Shown here one piece after another: positions 15,426-24,090 of a DNA stretch of 64,000 nucleotides. A program made the position numbers and the translations under genes. Origin of the DNA: RYN-230 sp963718305 (GTDB taxonomy: Bacteria; Actinomycetota; Actinomycetes; Streptosporangiales; Streptosporangiaceae); the NCBI GenBank assembly GCA_963718305.1, contig CAVQZG010000008.1, positions 402,110-466,109 of the forward strand. Reading direction: 5' to 3'. Each line of letters begins with the position of its first letter. Position 1 is the first letter of the stretch. The notes under the pieces were generated by a model that made no database searches, was not told the DNA's origin, and saw only the letters and a list, made by a program, of their open reading frames with translations.

Positions 15426-17258
15426 GTGGTGATCTCGTCTGCTGTCCGCGATCTCCTCGACCGCGCCGATGCTGCCCGCGAGGCCGGGCGGGGAGACGTG
15501 GCGGCCCGCCTGTATGACGAGGCGGCGGTTCGCTGCCGGGCCGGGGACGACCTCGACGGGTGGACCCGGGCCGTACTCGGTGCGGCCTCGGTCTACCTGT
15601 TCGGGGCGGAGCCGGGGAAGCTGCCGGCTCAGCTGTATGACGTGCTGGTCCGCACGACCGAGGACGGGACCCGGGCGCGGCTGGCGGCTGCGCTGGCCCG
15701 TTGCTGGGCGTACGCCGGCCAGTCCGCGCGCGCCATCCAGTTCGCGGACGAGGCGGTGGAACGTGCCGAGCGGGCCGGCCCCCCGGAACTGGTGGCGGAC
15801 TGCCTCGACGCCGCCCTCGCAGCTCACTGGGGCCCCGGCGAGCTCGGCGTGCGCCGGTCGCTGGCCACCCGGCTCGATGACGTCGCCGCCCACGTCCTTG
15901 ATCCCGGCGCCCGGCTGCAGGCCCACTTGTGGGGCCTGCAGGTGGCCTGCGAGACGCTGGACGTGCAGGCCATACACCGGCAGATGCGGGCCCTGGAACT
16001 CCTCGGCGAGGAGTCGCCCCGGGCGCTGTTCTTCGCGGCGTCACGGCGGCTCATGCTCGACCTGCTGCGCGGCCGGACCGACACCACGGCCCAGTTGATC
16101 AGCGTCGCCGCGGCCGCCGCGGACCAGGCCTCCCTCGCTGATGCCTGGCTGGTGCTCAAGGCCATGGACGCCTACTCGGCGGCCCAGTCCGGCGATCGTG
16201 CCGCCTGCGCCGCCGGGGCGGCCGAGGGCGAGGCGTTCGCGCAGGCCGAAGGCGTGACGGCCGTGTGCGCCGAGGCGGCCTTCCTCTGGGTCTGCGCCGG
16301 GCAACCGGACCGCGCCCGCGCCCTGGTGCGCACATTCCACGGGCGCGTTCTCGACGACCTGCCCCTGGACGTGAACTGGCTGCTCATCCTGCAGTGCGTG
16401 CTCGAAGCCGCGCTCGCCGTTGACGACCGCGAGGTGGTGGCGAAGGCCGCCGGGCTCCTCTCGCCCTACGAGGGCCGGGCGGTGTTCAACGCCGGTGCGG
16501 TGATGTTCCACGGCGTCACCGACGACACCCTCGCCCGCGCGGCCGCCCTGCTCGGTGATCCGGACCGGGCCGCCCGGCTGCGCGCCCGGGCCCTCGCGAC
16601 CTACGAACGCCTCGGGGCCCGATGGTGGCGTGACCGGCTCGCAGCCTGGGAGCCGCCAGCGGCGCACGAGGTGTCCGCCGCTGGCGGGTCACTTCGCGTG
16701 TATCTGCACCCGGTTCCGGGCGGGCTCTGGCTGATCGGGCCGGAGGGGGCCGCCGTGCCGCTCAGGGCCCTGCGCGGTTTCGGCTACCTGAGGGAGCTAC
16801 TGCGCCGTCCGGGCCAGCCAGTGGCCGTGCTGGATCTCGCCGGGGCCGGCGCGGGAGCCGCCGTGGAATCGGGACTCGGCGACCTCCTCGATGCGCAGGC
16901 CCTCAAGGCCTACCGGCAACGGCTCTGTGACCTCGAACAGGAACTCACTGAGGCCGAGGACTGGTCAGACATAGGCCGGCTGGACTCGCTGCGCGCGGAA
17001 CGCGACGCACTCCTGCATGAGCTGGCCCGCGCCACCGGTCTGGGCGGGCGGGCCCGCACGGCTGGTTCCAGCCAGGAACGTGCCCGGGTGGCCGTGCAGA
17101 AGGCCATCAGCGCCGCCACTGGCCGCATCGCGACCATCGACGGGCCGCTCGGACGGCACCTGCAAACCCGCATCCATACCGGCCTGAACTGCAGCTATGA
17201 GCCAGATCCGGCAGACGGCCTGGACTGGGTCCTCGACGGGCGGGCGACCGGCACCTAA
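15426..17258 (+). CDS. Large TPR-rich regulatory protein of unknown target
   Basis: A 610-residue soluble protein. Residues 1-380 are a run of Ala-rich helical hairpins resembling degenerate TPRs (ARLYDEAAVRCRAGDD, AIQFADEAVERAERAGPP, and so on). Residues about 420-460 form a short winged-helix-like segment (GAAVPLRALRGFGYLRELL). The C-terminus, residues 490-600, is a coiled-coil followed by SSQERARVAVQKAISAATGR and IHTGLNCSYEPDP. That C-terminal block is seen in large actinomycete regulators fused to AAA or TPR modules; here no ATPase is present. The GTG start has GAGG nearby. It converges with the sigma factor gene at 17317, with a 58-bp gap. Confidence 0.6.
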   Translation: MVISSAVRDLLDRADAAREAGRGDVAARLYDEAAVRCRAGDDLDGWTRAVLGAASVYLFGAEPGKLPAQLYDVLVRTTEDGTRARLAAALARCWAYAGQSARAIQFADEAVERAERAGPPELVADCLDAALAAHWGPGELGVRRSLATRLDDVAAHVLDPGARLQAHLWGLQVACETLDVQAIHRQMRALELLGEESPRALFFAASRRLMLDLLRGRTDTTAQLISVAAAAADQASLADAWLVLKAMDAYSAAQSGDRAACAAGAAEGEAFAQAEGVTAVCAEAAFLWVCAGQPDRARALVRTFHGRVLDDLPLDVNWLLILQCVLEAALAVDDREVVAKAAGLLSPYEGRAVFNAGAVMFHGVTDDTLARAAALLGDPDRAARLRARALATYERLGARWWRDRLAAWEPPAAHEVSAAGGSLRVYLHPVPGGLWLIGPEGAAVPLRALRGFGYLRELLRRPGQPVAVLDLAGAGAGAAVESGLGDLLDAQALKAYRQRLCDLEQELTEAEDWSDIGRLDSLRAERDALLHELARATGLGGRARTAGSSQERARVAVQKAISAATGRIATIDGPLGRHLQTRIHTGLNCSYEPDPADGLDWVLDGRATGT

Positions 17259-17316
17259 CGAGGGCAGCGCGCACGCGGGCCAGGGCGTGGCGATCTGGCC
17301 AGTGCCCCGGCCGGTC

Positions 17317-18204
17317 TCATGGCGCGGGACTGCGTATCGCGGCGAGCAGGCCGTCGAAGTCCTCGCCGCACGGTCCGCACGCGGCCAGATGAGCCGCGAC
17401 ACCGGGGTAGCGCTGCGCCGCCGGGGCGTCGGCGGCGGCCAGTTCGGCGTAGATGTGCAGCAATTCCATCGCCTCAGCGCAGCCCACATCGCGCGGGTCG
17501 GTCCGCAGGAAGCGGTCCAGCGCGGTCCAGGCGTTCATGGCTGCCTCGAAGGTCTGATCGTCCAGGTGCCCGTTAGCGGCAAGGGCGGACCGCAGCTTAC
17601 GTCGTGCGTCGAACATCGTCTTGTAAATCGCATTCCGGGTCGAACCGAGCTCGGCGACCAGGGCGTCCAAAGGCACGCCATTGAGCACGATCGCGACGAA
17701 AACCTTGCGCTGCCGCGGGCTGAGATGCTCATCCACCGCGCGGCGCACGGCATCGGCCAGTTCCCGCGCCTCTGTCTCCCGCGCAGGGTCGGGCCCGAAC
17801 CGGCCGGGCAGCCGATCCCAGTCCTCGGCGTCCATCGAGACAGCCGGGTTGACCCAGAAATGACGTCCGATCTTCGCCGATACCTCGAAGATGACGAACT
17901 TGTAAGCCCAGGTCGTGAACCTGCTCTCGCCGCGGAACTGGCCAAGCTTGAGGTCGATGGCCAGCAGGGCATCGGCCGCGGCCTGGTACGCGAGGTCGTC
18001 GAGCTCGGGGCCGGTGATGCGGAACTGCCCATTGCGCCGCTGCAACTCGGCGCGCGCGATCCGCAGCAGCAGGTCATGCAGGCGCGCCAGGCCCGCCTCC
18101 CGCTGCGGCCCGGTGCCGCCGAGCACCCGGACCCACTGCTCGGAATCGGGATCCGACCGCGACGGCGGGGAGATCCCGGGAACGGCAGGATCGGCGGGCG
18201 GCAT
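17317..18204 (-). CDS. ECF-like RNA polymerase sigma factor with a C-terminal CxxC extension
   Basis: A 295-residue sigma-70 family protein. Region 2 (residues about 55-115) carries LDDLAYQAAADALLAIDL and FRGESRFTTWAYKFVIFEV. Region 4 (about 165-210) carries LSPRQRKVFVAIVLNGVPLD, ALVAELGSTRNAIYKTMFDA and RRKL. The C-terminal 70 residues end HLAACGPCGEDFDGLLAAIR, which looks like a zinc-finger anti-sigma (zf-HC2) module fused in cis rather than encoded as a separate anti-sigma gene. That suggests self-contained, perhaps redox- or metal-responsive, control. No separate anti-sigma gene adjoins it. Confidence 0.8.
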   Translation of the reverse strand: MPPADPAVPGISPPSRSDPDSEQWVRVLGGTGPQREAGLARLHDLLLRIARAELQRRNGQFRITGPELDDLAYQAAADALLAIDLKLGQFRGESRFTTWAYKFVIFEVSAKIGRHFWVNPAVSMDAEDWDRLPGRFGPDPARETEARELADAVRRAVDEHLSPRQRKVFVAIVLNGVPLDALVAELGSTRNAIYKTMFDARRKLRSALAANGHLDDQTFEAAMNAWTALDRFLRTDPRDVGCAEAMELLHIYAELAAADAPAAQRYPGVAAHLAACGPCGEDFDGLLAAIRSPAP

Positions 18205-18302
18205 ACGCCTGATCCTACGAAGGCCTGGGCCGTGCCCCGCGCCGCGGACGGCTGAAGTCCCTGGTAAGACCAGGCACCGGCCCCGGCGCGGCGGCAGCCG
18301 TC

Positions 18303-18334
18303 TCCCTGGCCCGCCCGGTCGGGCGGGCCAGGGA
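18303..18334 (-). terminator. Strong hairpin terminator after the lactonase-like gene
   Basis: TCCCTGGCCCGCCCG (18303-18317) and its exact complement (18320-18334) form a 15-bp stem with a minimal loop, 18 bp past the stop of the gene ending at 18352. No U-run, as is usual in actinomycetes. Confidence 0.7.
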
Positions 18335-18351
18335 CAACGGCTGGAGCGTGC

Positions 18352-19509
18352 CTAGATGCTGGCTATCCCGGCGGGTGCACCGCCGGCCGGCAGGGGGGTG
18401 GGTGAGCTGGGCAGTTCGGTGAGGGCGCCGCCGTGCACGGCGAACACGGACAGGATGTGGTTGCCGCTGCCGTCCACCGACAGGGTCTTGCCGTCCGGGG
18501 ACAGCCGGAGGTCGATGTCAGCCCCGCCGCCGCGGATGGGCGTGCTGCCGATCAGGGACAGTGAGCCGCCGCGGTTGATGGCGTAGCTGGAGACGTTCCC
18601 CGACCCGGTGTTGACCGTGAACAGGTACCGGCCGTCGTGGCTGATCTCCACCCAGCACGGCGCGGTCTGCCCGTCGGCGTACGGCGAGGCCCCGATCGGG
18701 GTGAGGCGGCCGAGGAAGCCGTCGCGGTAAGCGGAAACGGTGCCCAGGCCCGCGCCGTTGTGCGCGTTACTGACGAACAGCTGCCAGGGACGGGCCGGCG
18801 AGAACTCCGCCCCGAGCTGGCCCAGGCCCTGGCCGGTGAACGGGGACCCCTTCGCGGCCAGCAGGCGGCCGCCGGGCAGCACCACGAAACTGTCGATCTG
18901 CGAGGTGCCGGTCCGGGTGCCGACCACGTGGTCGCCGGTGGCGTTGAAGAACACGTCACCCAGGCCCGCGGCGCCGGGGACGGTGACCGTCGAGCCGGGG
19001 ATCGGGGTCAGCGTGCCGCCGAACCCGAGGCGGAAGCCGGAGTAGCCACTGCCACTGGAGCCGTCGCCCTGATTGGCCACGTAGACCAGCCCGGAGCGGG
19101 ACACCGCGACGCTGACCGGCTTGATGCCGCCGGAAGACACCGGCTGGCCAGCGGGCACCGGGATCCCGCCCGCGGTGATGCGCAGGACCGAGATCTGGTT
19201 GCTGCCGGCGTCGACCGCCAGCAGATACCGGCCGTCCGGGGTGGCCTGGATCGCGCCCTGGGAGGCCAGGCCGCTGCCCAGGCCCGCGCCGCCCGCGGCG
19301 AACGGGGATCCCGGAAGCGGGGTGACCGAGCCGTCCGCGTGCCGGGCGAACCCGTCGATGGTGTTCGCGGTGGCCGTATTGCCGTCGATGTAGGTGTAGC
19401 CCACCACTGGTGAAGCCGTGCTGGCGCTGGCCGCCGTGCCCGCGCCGAGCAGGCCGATCGTGGCCGCCAGCACGCTACCGCCCGCGACCAGCCATCTGCG
19501 CTTGCCCAT
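18352..19509 (-). CDS. Secreted lactonase-family beta-propeller protein
   Basis: A 385-residue exported protein with a signal peptide (KRRWLVAGGSVLAATIGLLG, cut near ASA at about residue 31). About seven repeats of the 6-phosphogluconolactonase-like propeller follow, each with the pattern TPDGRYLLAVDAGSNQISVL, SRSGLVYVANQG or SHDGRYLFTVNTGSGNVSSY. Family members hydrolyse lactones or serve as extracellular scaffolds; the secreted location argues against a pentose-phosphate role. ATG 19509 has GAAGGAGCG upstream and starts the signal peptide, so it is preferred to the longer upstream frame. The gene is followed by a strong terminator. Confidence 0.8.
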   Translation of the reverse strand: MGKRRWLVAGGSVLAATIGLLGAGTAASASTASPVVGYTYIDGNTATANTIDGFARHADGSVTPLPGSPFAAGGAGLGSGLASQGAIQATPDGRYLLAVDAGSNQISVLRITAGGIPVPAGQPVSSGGIKPVSVAVSRSGLVYVANQGDGSSGSGYSGFRLGFGGTLTPIPGSTVTVPGAAGLGDVFFNATGDHVVGTRTGTSQIDSFVVLPGGRLLAAKGSPFTGQGLGQLGAEFSPARPWQLFVSNAHNGAGLGTVSAYRDGFLGRLTPIGASPYADGQTAPCWVEISHDGRYLFTVNTGSGNVSSYAINRGGSLSLIGSTPIRGGGADIDLRLSPDGKTLSVDGSGNHILSVFAVHGGALTELPSSPTPLPAGGAPAGIASI

Positions 19510-19607
19510 GGTCCGCTCCTTCGGTGAGGGAGGATCCGCGGTGATCCGCCGATCCACCCCATGAGCGGCGCGCCGCAGCAGCGTTCTTACGGCCGGTTCC
19601 CCCCACG

Positions 19608-21344
19608 TCACAGGTCCGTAAGATTTGCGCGGCGCGCAGCCTCGTCCGGCGGGGACGCGTCAATCTGGTGGGCGATGGCGCGCAGCACGCCCGTGTCGGT
19701 CACCCAGCCCAGGATCTGCTGGCCGTCCGGTGACAGCACGAGCAGGCCGTCATGCCCGTGGACCTCAAGCTGGCGCAGGGCCTGAGCCACCGACTCGTTA
19801 GAGAAAAGAATCTGCGGGTCGCGTGGCCGGGTCACCGGCCCGGGAAGTGGCGCTGGGCCGGGACCCGGGCCGCCGCCCTCGCCGGGCTGCGCGTCCGGTA
19901 CGGGGAGCGGCGTGCCCAGCGGCTGCATGGCCTCGCGGATCTTCATGTCACCGAAGGCGCGCCACGGCGCCGCCCGGTCGACGTCGATCCCGCGGCGGAG
20001 CAGCTTGGTGGTGTAGATGGTGCCGTAGCTGAGCATCCGGGACACCGCGGAGGCGATGGCCACCGCCAGCATGACCGGGAGCGTGAGGGTGAAGTCACCG
20101 GTGAGCTCGACCACGCTGGCCAGCGAGGTGAGGGGAGCCCGGGCGGCGGAGGTGAAGACCGCGCCCATGGCCACGACCGCGTACAGGGCGGGCTGGCCGG
20201 CGGCCGGGCCGAACAGGTGGCCGGCAATCTCACCGAAGGCCATGCCGGAGGTGACGCCGATGAACAGTGAGGGCGCGAACACCCCGCCGGATCCGCCGAT
20301 GCCCAGGGTCATGCTGCAGGCGATGATCTTCCCGGCGGCCAGCACGAGCAGGAACCACAGGACGTAGCCGCCGCCGATGGCCTGGTCCATGACCGGGTAG
20401 CCAACGCCGTACATCTGCGGCAGGGCCAGCAGGATGAGCCCCAGGGCTATCCCGCCGATGGCGGGCCGGGCCCACTCGGGACGGTTCTTCCAGGCCAGAT
20501 CCCAGAGGTCTTCCATCTTGTAGACGACGGCCTTGAAGAGCAGGCCGATGAGGGCGCAGACCACCGCGAGGGCCGCCACCAGCAGGTAGGTACGGGGGTG
20601 GTGCAGGGCGATGCCCGCCGGGAACTGGGACAGGAAGGGCCGGCTGCCCAGGAACGGGATCGCCACCACGTCGGCGAGCATCGCCGAGAGCATCACCGTG
20701 AACAGCGAGTCGATGGAGAACTCGCGCAAGATGATCTCGACGCCGAAGAACACCCCCGTGATCGGCGCGTTGAACGTCGCGGAGATGCCGCCGGCCGCGC
20801 CGCAGGCGACCAGGATCCGGAGCCGGTTCTCCGGCATGCGGATCCACTGGCCCAGGCCTGAAGCCAGGGCCGAGCCGATCTGCACGATCGGGCCTTCCCG
20901 GCCGACCGACCCCCCGGTGCCGATGCACAGCGCGGAGGCGAGGGCCTTGACCGCGCTGACCTGGGGACGGATCCGGCCGCCGTGCTCCGCGACCGCCAGC
21001 ATCACCTCGGGCACCCCATGCCCGCGGGCTTCGCGGGCGTAGCGGTAGATCAGGGGGCCGTAAATGAGACCGCCGATCACCGGGATCACCACGAAGAACG
21101 CCAGCCCCAGCCAGGGCAGGTGGCTGCTGCCCACATGGCCCTGCTGGCCGAACAGGACATGCCCGGTGGCCAGCCAGGTGAAGAAGTAGATCAGGTACCG
21201 GAACGCCACGGCGCCCAGCCCGGCCCCCGCCCCCACCACGGCGGCGACGCCGAACAGCCCGGAGCGGGTGCCCCGGGCCCAGCCGGCCGTTTTCGCGGCC
21301 CATGACGGTCCTGCACCTGACGCGGCCGGCGCGGAGACAGTCAT
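19608..21344 (-). CDS. ClC-type chloride channel/antiporter with CBS domain
   Basis: A 578-residue membrane protein. Selectivity-filter motifs are GTGGSVGREGPIVQIGS (with the gating Glu) and GIGGSGGVFAPSLFIGV, and about ten or more hydrophobic segments span residues 30-440. The C-terminal cytoplasmic part holds a split CBS-like region (MKIREAMQPLG, then SNESVAQALRQLEVHGHDGL and ILGWVTDTGVLRAI) interrupted by a Pro/Gly linker near residue 490. It moves chloride, probably with proton exchange because the gating Glu is kept. The upstream 220 bp contain an A/T-rich stretch (21420-21450), likely its promoter. Confidence 0.9.
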   Translation of the reverse strand: MTVSAPAASGAGPSWAAKTAGWARGTRSGLFGVAAVVGAGAGLGAVAFRYLIYFFTWLATGHVLFGQQGHVGSSHLPWLGLAFFVVIPVIGGLIYGPLIYRYAREARGHGVPEVMLAVAEHGGRIRPQVSAVKALASALCIGTGGSVGREGPIVQIGSALASGLGQWIRMPENRLRILVACGAAGGISATFNAPITGVFFGVEIILREFSIDSLFTVMLSAMLADVVAIPFLGSRPFLSQFPAGIALHHPRTYLLVAALAVVCALIGLLFKAVVYKMEDLWDLAWKNRPEWARPAIGGIALGLILLALPQMYGVGYPVMDQAIGGGYVLWFLLVLAAGKIIACSMTLGIGGSGGVFAPSLFIGVTSGMAFGEIAGHLFGPAAGQPALYAVVAMGAVFTSAARAPLTSLASVVELTGDFTLTLPVMLAVAIASAVSRMLSYGTIYTTKLLRRGIDVDRAAPWRAFGDMKIREAMQPLGTPLPVPDAQPGEGGGPGPGPAPLPGPVTRPRDPQILFSNESVAQALRQLEVHGHDGLLVLSPDGQQILGWVTDTGVLRAIAHQIDASPPDEAARRANLTDL

Positions 21345-21564
21345 GATCGCCCCTCTGTCCTGTCAGTGAGCGGGTTCGTTCCCGGCCCGGGCCGCCTCAG
21401 TGCCCCGCAGGGACGCACTTTAACTATTGCAATCTACAACACTTGTCTGCTGCATCAGGAACGGCGGCGGCAGGCGCGGCGGCGGCCGCCGGCGTGAGTC
21501 GCCGGGCGCGCGAAATCTCGCCGGGCCGAGGTAAGCGTTTCCGGTCACTGGCGGGTTAACGGGT

Positions 21565-22932
21565 GTGAGCCACCATCACGCCGGGTCCGCCGCCGCACTC
21601 CTCCTGGGCGGGGTCCTGGTGGCAGGATGCACGGGAGGCTCAGGGCACCCGGCCACCACCGCGGCGACCGGCTCCGCGCCATCCAGCGCCAATTCCGGCT
21701 GCCTGTCTCCCCCGGCCTCCTCCTGCTATGCCCCGCACCAGTTCCGGGTCGCGTATGGCATCCAGCCCTTGCTGGACAGCGGGATCGACGGCCGCGGCGA
21801 AACGGTGACGGTCCTTGCCCCTCCCCAGCTCCCCAACGCCGAGGGAGCGCAGTCCTCCACGGTCCCGGTAGCGCAGTCCTCCAGCGCTCCGGCAGCCCCT
21901 TCCCCTGGTGCGTCCCCGGCTACCACCGACATCCGCAAGGACCTGGCGGCGTTCGACCGCATGTTCCGGCTGCCCGCCGCGCGGATCCAGGTCGTGGCCA
22001 CCCTGGCCGGCTCAGCCTCGTCCTGGCAGGCGTCCGCCGAGCAGGCCCAGGACCTCGAGGTCGTGCATGCGGTCGCTCCCGCCGCCACCCTCCGGGTGGT
22101 TCCGCTGCCCGCCAACATCCTGGACAGCCGCGCGACCGCGACCGCGGGCATGCTCGCCGGGCTGCGGTTCGCCGTCTCCCACACTGACGTGGCTTCGATC
22201 GGCTGGAGTTTGGGGGAACACTTCTTCACGCCGGCTCAGGTGGCCCAGATGCACGCCATCCTGCGGGGGGCGGCCGCGCACCACGTCACGGTGGCCGCCG
22301 GCTCCGGTGACAACGGCGCGGTCGGCAACGCTTATGGAGGCACGCCGGTGAAGGAGGTCAGCCTCCCGGCCGCCGACCCGCTCGCGCTGGCCGTCGGCGG
22401 CACCACGCTCACCGCGAACCCCGTGACCGGCACCTACATCAGCGAGACCACCTGGAACGGCGCGGCCGGCAGCTTCAGTGTGACCCCCGGAGCATCGGGG
22501 GGCGGCTTCAGCCACCGCTACCCCCGTCCCGCCTATCAGGATGGCGTCGCCGGTATCTCCAAGATGAGAGGCGTGCCCGACGTGGCCGGCGACGCCAATC
22601 AGCAGGGTGGCCTCCCAATCGTCTTGGCCGGCGATAGCCAGTCATCGATCAACACGGCCCCCGGCACCAGCGCCGCCACGGCGCTGTGGGCGGGACTCAT
22701 GGCGCTGGCCGACCAGAACGCCCATCACGACCTCGGCTTCGTCAACCGCACCCTCTACCGCATCGCCCGCAGCCCCAGCTACCACCAGGCCTTCCACGAC
22801 ATCACTTCCGGTAACAACCTGACGCTCGGCCCCGTCAGCTACCAGTACCACGCCGGTCCCGGATGGGACCCGGTAACGGGCTGGGGAAGCCCCGACGCGC
22901 AGGCGCTCATCCCCCTGCTGGCCCGCGGCTAG
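21565..22932 (+). CDS. S53 (sedolisin/kumamolisin) family lipoprotein protease lacking a prodomain
   Basis: Exported acid-type serine carboxyl peptidase of 455 residues. A lipobox (LVAGC, Cys22) indicates membrane anchoring. The catalytic set is complete: Glu159 and Asp163 (AEQAQDLEVVHAVAP), oxyanion Asp249 (AAGSGDNGA) and Ser369 (APGTSAAT). The calcium-site region reads FHDITSGNN and then GWDPVTGWGSPDA. Most S53 enzymes carry a propeptide of about 180 residues; here the mature-domain start (YAPHQFRVAYGI) comes at residue 55, so no propeptide is present, and a 30-residue Ser/Ala/Pro insert interrupts the first part (about 95-120). GTG start. Confidence 0.85.
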   Translation: MSHHHAGSAAALLLGGVLVAGCTGGSGHPATTAATGSAPSSANSGCLSPPASSCYAPHQFRVAYGIQPLLDSGIDGRGETVTVLAPPQLPNAEGAQSSTVPVAQSSSAPAAPSPGASPATTDIRKDLAAFDRMFRLPAARIQVVATLAGSASSWQASAEQAQDLEVVHAVAPAATLRVVPLPANILDSRATATAGMLAGLRFAVSHTDVASIGWSLGEHFFTPAQVAQMHAILRGAAAHHVTVAAGSGDNGAVGNAYGGTPVKEVSLPAADPLALAVGGTTLTANPVTGTYISETTWNGAAGSFSVTPGASGGGFSHRYPRPAYQDGVAGISKMRGVPDVAGDANQQGGLPIVLAGDSQSSINTAPGTSAATALWAGLMALADQNAHHDLGFVNRTLYRIARSPSYHQAFHDITSGNNLTLGPVSYQYHAGPGWDPVTGWGSPDAQALIPLLARG

Positions 22933-22972
22933 ACAGGCCAGGATCAGGCAGCTGAGGGTGGAGGACGGTAGT

Positions 22973-23410
22973 TCAGGGAGTGGTCGAGGCGAGCGCGTTG
23001 TCGACCCAGGCCCGCAGGGCAGGCAGCGGGATGGCGCCGGTCTGCCGGGCCGCCACCCGTCCGCCGCGCAGCACCAGCAGGGTCGGGATGGCCTGGGCCT
23101 CGAACCGCTGCGAGATCTGCGGCGAGACGTCGACATTCACTTTGACCAGCTTCACCTGGCCGGCCAGGTCGCGGGCCAGCTGCTCAAGCGCGGGGCTGAC
23201 CATCCGGCAGGGCCCGCACCAGGGCGCCCACAAGTCGACGATGACGGGAATCTTGGCGGCCTCGGCGATCTCACCGAAGGTTGCGTCGTCGGCGTCGGCG
23301 ATCCACGGCAGCGGCTGATGGCACTTCCCGCAGCGGGGCGTCCCGGCCGCCGCGGCCGGCACCCGGTTCGCCTGGCCGCAGTGCTCGCACCGGATTAGCC
23401 CGCTTGTCAT
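22973..23410 (-). CDS. Thioredoxin with N-terminal zinc ribbon (TrxC/thioredoxin-2 type)
   Basis: A 145-residue cytoplasmic disulfide reductase. Residues 8-31 form a zinc ribbon with two CxxC pairs (CEHCG and CGKCH), as in thioredoxin 2. Residues 40-140 are the thioredoxin fold with the active site WAPWCGPCRM and the cis-Pro AIPTLLVL. It is expected to reduce protein disulfides, and the zinc ribbon usually confers redox sensitivity. The gene converges with the S53 protease gene (41 bp between stops) and is divergent from a small lipoprotein gene. Confidence 0.92.
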   Translation of the reverse strand: MTSGLIRCEHCGQANRVPAAAAGTPRCGKCHQPLPWIADADDATFGEIAEAAKIPVIVDLWAPWCGPCRMVSPALEQLARDLAGQVKLVKVNVDVSPQISQRFEAQAIPTLLVLRGGRVAARQTGAIPLPALRAWVDNALASTTP

Positions 23411-23512
23411 GGCTTCATTATTCCCCCGTCGGCCCCAACTACGGCCGCTGGCTGACGATCCGGCTATGCGACGCGGGAACCGGCCAGCCCAGCGAACCGT
23501 CCAAGCCCTGAG

Positions 23513-23941
23513 ATGATCACGATGCGATGGTTTGGCCCGCAGGCCCGGTGGTTGCTGCCCACAGCGGCCCTCGTCCTGGTGAGCGCTTCATGCGGCGTGC
23601 GCCCGGCTGGAACGGGCCCGGCTCAGCAATCCGGCCCGGTCACCCTCATTTCCGGCGTGGTCGAAGCCAGCCCGGGATGTCCGGTCGAGCGGCCCAGCCG
23701 CCTGTGCCAGCCCCGCCCGCTGGGTGATGTCCGGGTCGAGGCCCGGTCCGTGCCCGCCGGAGTGACAGCAAGCACGCGTACCCACGCCGACGGCCACTAC
23801 TCCCTCGGGCTCGGGACGGGCCGGTATGTGCTGGTCGCGGTGACGAAGCAGGTCATCCCGCGCTGCCCTCACGTCCTCGTCTCGGTCACATCACCAGCGC
23901 CCGTTCGCGCAAATATCAGCTGCGATAGCGGCATTCGCTGA
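23513..23941 (+). CDS. Small lipoprotein with carboxypeptidase-regulatory-like fold
   Basis: A 142-residue protein with a signal sequence and lipobox (LVSASC, Cys near residue 27) followed by one beta-sandwich module: ISGVVEASPGCPVERP, GDVRVEARSVPAGVTASTRT, then DGHYSLGLGTGRYVLVAV. That pattern matches the CarboxypepD_reg-like fold used for surface binding. Four extra cysteines may form disulfides. The function is unknown. A near-perfect 33-bp palindrome lies 110 bp downstream. Confidence 0.68.
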   Translation: MITMRWFGPQARWLLPTAALVLVSASCGVRPAGTGPAQQSGPVTLISGVVEASPGCPVERPSRLCQPRPLGDVRVEARSVPAGVTASTRTHADGHYSLGLGTGRYVLVAVTKQVIPRCPHVLVSVTSPAPVRANISCDSGIR

Positions 23942-24050
23942 CGCGAAGCCGCCAGCGCCGGCTCTGATGGTGCGGCCGCGTCGCGGCCGTCGCTGCACGC
24001 AGGCCCAAGTCGCCGACTGCATCCTCAGCGGGTTCATCCAGGAGCCACGA

Positions 24051-24083
24051 GTGAGCCCCCGGGACCGGGTCCCGGGGGCTCAC
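24051..24083. terminator. Bidirectional terminator between convergent genes
   Basis: Two exactly complementary 16-bp arms (24051-24066 and 24068-24083), starting GTGAGCCCCC and ending GGGGGCTCAC, flank one base. The element sits between the lipoprotein stop at 23941 and the convergent gene ending at 24091. Confidence 0.82.
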
Positions 24084-24090
24084 CGACCCG

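Noticed and set aside
21415..21460. A/T-rich stretch with ATTGCAAT considered as a MarR-type operator
   Set aside because: The symmetry is only 8 bp and no MarR gene adjoins; it is more likely promoter sequence of the ClC gene.
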